This document shows, one piece after another, positions 1 through 3,838 of a stretch of DNA of 5,503 bases; the first letter of the stretch is position 1; the number at the start of each line of letters is the position of its first letter. The position numbers and the translations under genes were made by a program. The notes beneath the pieces are model-generated. The model had not been told where the DNA came from. It saw only the letters and a program-made list of their open reading frames with translations, and did no database searches. Source of the DNA: an uncultured bacterium (GTDB taxonomy: Bacteria > Planctomycetota > Phycisphaerae > Phycisphaerales > SM1A02); the NCBI GenBank assembly GCA_903861235.1, contig CAIOTP010000354.1:1-5503 (forward strand), read 5' to 3'.

Positions 1-151
1 ACGCATGAAGAACTCCAGTCTGAGGAAGGGAAGGGAAGAAAAGGGGAGGGGCGGAACTTCAGGCCCGTGATGCAGACTTCCCACTATGAACCAAATTCCG
101 GGAAAGTCGCTTCAGGTCTGGTAAGGGTTGCGTGAATGATCGGAGCATGAG
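1..151. other. Gene-free stretch downstream of the minus-strand pair, with purine run and G-quadruplex motif
   Basis: No convincing gene lies here. Positions 22-51 on the plus strand are an uninterrupted 30-base purine run. Within it, 28-51 has four G-tracts (28-30, 33-35, 43-46, 48-51) separated by loops of 2, 7 and 1 bases, which fits the usual G-quadruplex rule of four tracts of at least three G with loops of 1-7. In the minus-strand transcript the same stretch is C/U-only RNA about 100 bases after the pseudopilin stop, resembling a Rho loading site. No hairpin followed by a U-tract is visible on either strand. At the extreme left edge the minus strand has GGAG (13-16), 6 bases, then ATG (6-4), which may start another gene outside the window. 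Confidence 0.6.
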
Positions 152-1108
152 TCACTCCGCCACGGCCGGCCCCAAGGGGTCCCAGGTCAGGCCGTCCTTG
201 TTGAACTCCCCCTTCTTGGAGGGGCCGTTCGCGCCCACGGGGGTGCACACATAACTGTTGCTCATCCACTCCACATGGCCGTCGGCCATGAGCATGTGGC
301 CGCCGCCGCGATGACGGCCCGAGAATCGCTGCCAGTCGCTGCGGTGGCGGTTCAGGTCCTCGGCACGGAACGGATGTGGATTGGCCTCGTTGTAACCCTC
401 CACATCCAGTTCGCGCCGCACCGAACGCATCTCCAGCAGGATCGGCGTCTGGGCGGCCTTGGGGATCATGCTCAGTCGCATGCAGCGGGCGTCGATCCAT
501 TCCGGGTTGACCGGAATGTTGGTGGAGGTGTTCCTGCCCTTGTTCGAGTTGTGACGTGGATCCTGGGTGTCGTTGCCCAGTCGTGTGTCCAGTTGCGACT
601 CGAGCGTGTTGTTCAGCTGGGCGTTGGGCACGTAACTGAAGAAGAACCGCTGTCGCTGGGCGCCACCGATGGCCCAGCCCACGAACTTGCCTTCGGCGTA
701 CTTCTCGTCGATGCCCGGCGCTTCGGCCGACGGATCCACGAAGATGTTCCGGCCGTCGGGTGGGCAGGGCACCTCGCCGTTCGGGGCCGCCAAGTCGGTG
801 TACGGATCCTGGTCCAGGAGCGGCGGGATCACGTTGGCCCAGTAGCGGTTGCGGTCCCGCAGGTTGATCTGCATCTGGGCGGCAGTCTTCTCGCCCTCCC
901 AGGCGATCAGGCCCTTGCGGTTGGCGGCGTAGTTCACGTAGCCGGTGCCCCACTGCCGCAGGTTGTTCTGCGACACGCTGGCGCGGGCCCGGGCTCTGGC
1001 CGAGCCCACCGCCGGCACCAGCAGGCCTGCGAGCAATGCGATGACGGCGATGACCACCAGCAACTCAACCACGGTGAAGCCGGGACGGTCGTGAGAGGCC
1101 TTGTTCAT
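152..1108 (-). CDS. Type II secretion-like pseudopilin with H-X9-DG motif
   Basis: Predicted protein of 318 residues. It opens with a class III prepilin leader: a short basic segment (K3, R8), then G10|FTVVE with the cleavage site after Gly10 and Glu at mature position +5. A hydrophobic helix follows (about residues 13-34), then the Ala/Arg-rich start of the long pilin helix. Near the C-terminus is His266, nine residues, then Asp276-Gly277, within GGGHMLMADGHVEWM; this is the H-X9-DG signature of the large planctomycete and verrucomicrobial pseudopilin-like family (often DUF1559-related). Such proteins are expected to be cleaved and methylated by a prepilin peptidase and held in the inner membrane by the N-terminal helix; their roles are mostly unknown. 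The start was chosen at the ATG at 1108 because the leader begins there and AAAGGA lies just upstream. The frame stays open to 1555, but that extension overlaps the upstream gene and lacks pilin features. It lies 8 bases after the dockerin protein gene, so co-transcription is very likely. The family call is firm; the function is not known. Confidence 0.93.
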   Translation of the reverse strand: MNKASHDRPGFTVVELLVVIAVIALLAGLLVPAVGSARARARASVSQNNLRQWGTGYVNYAANRKGLIAWEGEKTAAQMQINLRDRNRYWANVIPPLLDQDPYTDLAAPNGEVPCPPDGRNIFVDPSAEAPGIDEKYAEGKFVGWAIGGAQRQRFFFSYVPNAQLNNTLESQLDTRLGNDTQDPRHNSNKGRNTSTNIPVNPEWIDARCMRLSMIPKAAQTPILLEMRSVRRELDVEGYNEANPHPFRAEDLNRHRSDWQRFSGRHRGGGHMLMADGHVEWMSNSYVCTPVGANGPSKKGEFNKDGLTWDPLGPAVAE

Positions 1109-1111
1109 GGG

Positions 1112-1117
1112 TCCTTT
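1112..1117 (-). promoter_or_regulatory. Ribosome binding site of the pseudopilin gene
   Basis: On the minus strand the junction reads TGAAAGGACCCATG. AAAGGA overlaps the stop codon of the upstream gene and sits only 3 bases from the ATG at 1108, closer than usual. This supports the chosen start and suggests translational coupling: ribosomes finishing the dockerin protein could restart on the pseudopilin. Confidence 0.5.
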
Positions 1118-2844
1118 CAGGGGCAGTCGCCGAACAGGATGAGCATGGAGCCGATGTCGCCCGCGTCGATGGATCCGCTCTGGTCCAGGTCGCCGGCGGG
1201 ATCGGATTCCCCGAAGAGGATGAGCAGGGAGCCGATGTCTCCGGCATCCACCGTGCCACTTCCGTCCAGATCGCCGGGGCAGGTCGGCACGCCCGAGCAG
1301 GCGCCCAGGCCGGCGAGATCCTGCGTGAACACCGTGCCGTCGTCCGGGCACTCCGCCCAGGCGTTGGCCTCGCCGAAGTTGCTGAAGCGGCCGGTGTCGT
1401 CGTAGTCGTCGGCCATGGTCACCACGCTGCCGGGGCTCGCCCGCAGGTGGCACACATCCGTGGCCGACACGCCGCCGCGCCAGTACTGCTCCGCACCCTC
1501 GCCGAAGGGGCCGGCCACCACGGTGCCGGAGGCGTCGCGCACCTCCAGCTGCCATTCGTCGTTGCTGGTGGTGATGCTTCCGAAGGTGGTGTCAGGCTTG
1601 GTGCTGGTCCAGCCGGACACCACGGAGGTGTCGCGGGTGTAGATGTTCATCCAACGGTCACCCGCACCAGGATTCACGGTCAGGTCCGTGTTGCGGCCGC
1701 CGTTCAGGGCGTTCCGCTCGATGAAGGTGACGATGGTCCCGGCCGGGATGGACGCAAGACCCGCGTTCTGGGAGAGCGTGATCGTTCCACTGAAGCCACC
1801 GGTCTTCACCTCGGACCAGGCGAAGGTCCAGCCGCGAAGATCAAGCCCATCCACACCCACGACCATCTCGAACCAGTTGCCGCCGTTGCCCAGCACGCGT
1901 CCGAAGAACGGATCCGCGGCCGTGCCGCCGTTGGAATCCAGCGTGGCGGTGCCGCCACGCAGGTACTGGTCCGCGGCGACCGCGTTGTACTCGTTCAGGA
2001 AGATCGGGGTGCAGGCGGCGCACTCGGCGAGCACGGGAGCCCGAAGCCCCGAGAGATCCTGGACATTGCGGCACTCGATGAAGATCAGGTCGCCCCAGGA
2101 ATTCGGCGTGCCGAAGTTCCCGATGTCGCTGTCGTCCCATTCCAGGTTCTCGGCGGCGTCACTGACCGGCCCCTTGAGCTTGCCCACTTCCTGGCTGTTC
2201 ACGCCGCTTCCGCCCCAGCCCGGCGCTCCCTCGCCACGCTGACCCATGCGGAGATTGTTCTGCGCGTCGCGGATCTCCATGAGCCAGCTGTTGTTGCCGG
2301 TGCTGAAGTTGCCGGGCCCGTCGCCCACCTTGTTGGTGACCGTGGTGAACAGCGAGGGGTTCCCGAAGGTGACCGCGTTGATCCACCAGTCGCCCTTGCA
2401 CGGATCGAAGGTGAAGTCGATGTCCTTGCCGTTGGAGCCGACAGGTCCCGAGGCGCCGTATTCGCAGATGGTGAGCACGGTGCCCGCACGAAGGTCGCTC
2501 CAGGCCGGATCGTTGGAGAAGGTGACGATGCCCTGCTCGATGCCACCGTTGCCGTACCAGAGGTCCGTGCCGTTGGTGAGCAGATTGCCGGTCTCCGCCC
2601 AGCGAAGCTGCCAGCCACGCACATCGAGGTGGTCCTGGGTGACCACCAGCTCGACCCAGTTGCCGCCGTTGCCCTGAACGACGCCGAACCAGGTGTCGTA
2701 GCCCTCGTCCGCGCCGGGCGTACTCACCTGGAGAAACTTGGTGCTGCCCACGGCGTTGTACTCCGTCAGGACCAGGCCCTGACCGGAGGCGACTGCGGGA
2801 AGGGCGACAGCGAGAGCCATGGCGGACAGATGGCGGAAGAGCAT
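1117..2844 (-). CDS. Secreted protein: two lamin-tail-like modules plus C-terminal dockerin
   Basis: Predicted protein of 575 residues. Residues 1-22 form a Sec signal peptide (MLFRHLS, a hydrophobic stretch, then VASGQG), with likely cleavage after Ala19 or nearby. Two related modules follow (about 24-275 and 280-512). Each begins with LVLTEYNAV or IFLNEYNAV and continues with GNGGNW(V/F)E, LD(V/L)RGW and a GT(V/I)(L/V)T strand, like lamin tail (LTD) Ig-fold domains. Each module ends with a matching D-x-F/N-x-NFG-x-x-N-x-W segment. Residues 522-575 are a dockerin-type pair of calcium loops: D525-D527-S529-T531-D533-D536 and D552-D554-S556-S558-D560-D563, flanked by Cys522 and Cys574. The protein is probably exported and displayed or assembled at the cell surface. 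No catalytic site was recognised. The ATG at 2844 was preferred to the one at 2943 because it starts the signal peptide directly and has GGAG 8 bases upstream. It is the first gene of a two-gene unit with the pseudopilin. The LTD assignment is by motif and moderately sure; the dockerin call is stronger. Confidence 0.92.
   Translation of the reverse strand: MLFRHLSAMALAVALPAVASGQGLVLTEYNAVGSTKFLQVSTPGADEGYDTWFGVVQGNGGNWVELVVTQDHLDVRGWQLRWAETGNLLTNGTDLWYGNGGIEQGIVTFSNDPAWSDLRAGTVLTICEYGASGPVGSNGKDIDFTFDPCKGDWWINAVTFGNPSLFTTVTNKVGDGPGNFSTGNNSWLMEIRDAQNNLRMGQRGEGAPGWGGSGVNSQEVGKLKGPVSDAAENLEWDDSDIGNFGTPNSWGDLIFIECRNVQDLSGLRAPVLAECAACTPIFLNEYNAVAADQYLRGGTATLDSNGGTAADPFFGRVLGNGGNWFEMVVGVDGLDLRGWTFAWSEVKTGGFSGTITLSQNAGLASIPAGTIVTFIERNALNGGRNTDLTVNPGAGDRWMNIYTRDTSVVSGWTSTKPDTTFGSITTSNDEWQLEVRDASGTVVAGPFGEGAEQYWRGGVSATDVCHLRASPGSVVTMADDYDDTGRFSNFGEANAWAECPDDGTVFTQDLAGLGACSGVPTCPGDLDGSGTVDAGDIGSLLILFGESDPAGDLDQSGSIDAGDIGSMLILFGDCP
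1120..1281 (-). other. Dockerin-type module with paired EF-hand-like loops
   Basis: This is the C-terminal domain of the 575-residue secreted protein (residues 522-575). The two halves repeat the pattern GDLD-x-SG-x-(V/I)DAGDIGS-(L/M)-LILFG. The liganding positions 1, 3, 5, 7, 9 and 12 are D, D, S, T, D, D in the first loop and D, D, S, S, D, D in the second, as expected for calcium binding. Cys522 just before loop 1 and Cys574 at the end could form a disulfide clamping the domain. Known dockerins bind cohesins, but none is encoded in this window, so the partner is unknown. Confidence 0.85.
1309..2775 (-). repeat. Internal protein-level duplication (two lamin-tail-like modules)
   Basis: The secreted protein contains two divergent copies of one unit, encoded at about 2020-2775 and 1309-2007. 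Paired landmarks occur in the same order in both: EYNAV (28-32 and 285-289), GNGGNW (58-63 and 319-324), RGW (76-78 and 337-339), the pair DPCKGDWWIN and NPGAGDRWMN, the pair WLMEIRDA and WQLEVRDA, then GEGA and finally NFGTPNSW and NFGEANAW. A 19-base identical stretch coding for GNGGNW is found at 1873-1891 and 2656-2674. Most of the rest has diverged, so the duplication is not recent. Module boundaries are approximate. Confidence 0.85.
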
Positions 2845-2852
2845 GAGCGTTT

Positions 2853-2856
2853 CTCC
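2853..2856 (-). promoter_or_regulatory. Ribosome binding site of the dockerin protein gene
   Basis: GGAG on the minus strand, 8 bases before the ATG at 2844 (GGAGAAACGCTCATG). Its spacing is normal, and it decides the start at 2844 over the upstream in-frame ATG at 2943. Confidence 0.65.
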
Positions 2857-2858
2857 GG

Positions 2859-2879
2859 TTGCAAGGCGATTGCAGGCGA
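2859..2879. repeat. Short tandem imperfect direct repeat
   Basis: TTGCAAGGCGA (2859-2869) is followed at once by TTGCAGGCGA (2870-2879), differing by one base. It lies 2 bases upstream of the GGAG ribosome binding site of the dockerin protein gene, so it would be in that gene's 5' leader or promoter. It could be a binding site or simple slippage; nothing in the sequence separates these. Confidence 0.4.
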
Positions 2880-2953
2880 CGCGTCCGCAGTGTGCCCCGG
2901 GTCCGGCCCACGACCATGAAGGACGCGCAAAGAGCGTGTGCATTCCTCGTGAT

Positions 2954-2987
2954 GCCGCGGAAGATCGCGGCCAGAGCCCCGGCTCTG
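2954..2987. repeat. Two abutting perfect inverted repeats upstream of the copper protein gene
   Basis: The first is GCCGCG (2954-2959), a 6-base loop GAAGAT, then CGCGGC (2966-2971). It is followed with no gap by CAGAGCC (2972-2978), two bases, then GGCTCTG (2981-2987). Both arms are perfectly complementary in each. The first could form a hairpin in RNA; the second has a 2-base centre and looks more like a protein-binding palindrome, or a 6-bp stem with a 4-base loop. They end 25 bases before the ATG at 3013. Such short inverted repeats arise by chance in GC-rich DNA, so function is uncertain. Confidence 0.45.
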
Positions 2988-3012
2988 AACCGAATCTTCA
3001 TACATTGCCGCC

Positions 3013-3795
3013 ATGTGGACGATCGGACTGATCCTTCTCGCCGTGCTCGCCAGCACCCCTCCAGATGCGGGTCATGCGCAGGGGCATGCGCCCGCCGAAG
3101 CCGCCGCTCCCGTCGCCGCGCTCGAACCCCTTCGGGATGCCGGCGTGCCGACCACCGACCGGCTCAAGGCGCTGACGCGCCCCGGGACCTCGGTGGGGGC
3201 GGCCACCTGGCAGGCCATCGAGGCGTGCGACCGTTGCGGCGCCGCCAACGATCTGGCCGCCATCCTGGGTTCCAGGCCGGCTGCCGAGATCGAACCGCTG
3301 GTGCCAGCACTGCTCGCCGCCCTGAAGGACGAGAGCCGTGCCGTGATCCGCGCCGCCGCCGCACGCGCCCTGGTTGCGCTGCCCACGGATCGCCGGCCCG
3401 CGGAGGTCAAGGACCTTCGCGAGACCGCGCTCACGCTCCAATGCCTTCGCGGCCGCATGGCATGGGAACCCAAGGAGCTGCAGGTGCTGCCCGGCACGCT
3501 GGTGCGCCTGCGCATGGAGAACGGCGACTCCATGGTGCACAACCTGCTGCTCACCGCGCCGGGTTCGTTGAGCGAGATCGGCGTGGCCGCGGACAAGCTG
3601 GGCGAGGGCCTTGAGGGCAAGCGGCGGCAGTACGTGCCCGACTCGACCAAGGTGATGGCGGTCATGGGACTGGTGGATCCGGGCAGGGTGGGCGAGCTGT
3701 GGTTCTTCACGCCCAGCAAGCCGGGCACCTACGTCCTGGTCTGCACGTATCCAGGCCACTGGCGCATGATGAACGCCAAGCTGAAGGTCAAGTGA
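3013..3795 (+). CDS. Exported HEAT-like/azurin-type cupredoxin
   Basis: Predicted protein of 260 residues. The N-terminus is hydrophobic (MWTIGLILLAVLAS) and reads as a signal peptide ending around residue 23, so the protein should act in the periplasm or an equivalent compartment. Residues 40-125 are helical; about 95-123 (VPALLAAL, RAVIRAAAARALVAL) resembles a HEAT repeat. From about residue 140 the fold is a cupredoxin. All type 1 copper ligands are visible: His176 in SMVHNLLL, Cys244 and His249 in CTYPGHW, and Met253. The spacing Cys-x4-His-x3-Met matches azurin and auracyanin. The likely role is single-electron transfer; the partner is unknown. Planctomycetes often fuse such domains to large HEAT/haem proteins, and this is a compact version. 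Cys72-x2-Cys75 and Cys144 are extra cysteines outside the copper site. The ATG at 3013 is set by the signal peptide; no Shine-Dalgarno sequence precedes it. The cupredoxin call is firm and the HEAT call moderate. Confidence 0.93.
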   Translation: MWTIGLILLAVLASTPPDAGHAQGHAPAEAAAPVAALEPLRDAGVPTTDRLKALTRPGTSVGAATWQAIEACDRCGAANDLAAILGSRPAAEIEPLVPALLAALKDESRAVIRAAAARALVALPTDRRPAEVKDLRETALTLQCLRGRMAWEPKELQVLPGTLVRLRMENGDSMVHNLLLTAPGSLSEIGVAADKLGEGLEGKRRQYVPDSTKVMAVMGLVDPGRVGELWFFTPSKPGTYVLVCTYPGHWRMMNAKLKVK

Positions 3796-3821
3796 ACGCG
3801 CCCGCACGCGTGGGGCGTGTT
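3795..3821 (+). terminator. GC-rich hairpin after the copper protein gene (possible weak terminator)
   Basis: AACGCGCCC (3795-3803) pairs with GGGCGTGTT (3813-3821) through nine base pairs including one G-U wobble, around a 9-base loop. It begins on the last base of the TGA stop. Only two T's end the stem and no U-tract follows, so it is not a standard intrinsic terminator. It may only stabilise the 3' end or separate the two plus-strand genes. The helicase start is 17 bases after the stem. Confidence 0.35.
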
Positions 3822-3838
3822 CCCACTACCCTCGCACG

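Larger units (their letters stand above)
2845..3012. promoter_or_regulatory. Divergent intergenic region presumed to hold both promoters
   Basis: These 168 bases separate the minus-strand dockerin/pseudopilin pair from the plus-strand copper protein, so both units must start in or through it. I see no convincing sigma-70-type -35/-10 pair. The only clearly AT-richer spot is around 2993-3006 (AATCTTCATACATT), directly before the plus-strand start. If it contained a -10 element, the transcript would be nearly leaderless, and the lack of a Shine-Dalgarno sequence before 3013 would agree. The region also holds a short direct repeat and two abutting inverted repeats, listed separately. Confidence 0.55.

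Noticed and set aside
5..70. Small plus-strand open frame of 21 codons running through the purine tract
   Set aside because: Its Arg/Lys/Glu/Gly content simply reflects the purine run, and there is no upstream sequence to judge a ribosome binding site.
75..108. Inverted repeat GACTTCCC / GGGAAAGTC considered as a terminator of the minus-strand pair
   Set aside because: It needs a one-base bulge, has a 17-base loop and is not followed by a T-run on either strand.
275..1405. Long plus-strand open frame (376 codons) opposite the pseudopilin and dockerin end
   Set aside because: Antisense shadow in GC-rich DNA. Its translation has no recognisable domain, and the opposite strand carries a clear prepilin leader, H-X9-DG motif and dockerin loops.
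1109..1555. N-terminal extension of the pseudopilin frame to an ATG at 1555
   Set aside because: It would overlap the upstream coding sequence by more than 400 bases and bury the prepilin leader inside the protein.
1447..2919. Plus-strand open frame of 490 codons opposite the dockerin protein
   Set aside because: Antisense shadow; its translation is low-complexity His/Gly/Ala/Val/Asp-rich with no domain, whereas the minus strand has a signal peptide and repeated domains.
2845..2943. N-terminal extension of the dockerin protein to the ATG at 2943
   Set aside because: It adds 33 residues unlike a leader before a good signal peptide; the ATG at 2844 has a well-spaced GGAG.
3001..3006. TACATT as a -10 element for the copper protein gene
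   Set aside because: Only a partial match to TATAAT and there is no plausible -35 element at 16-18 bases upstream; kept only as a comment on the intergenic region.
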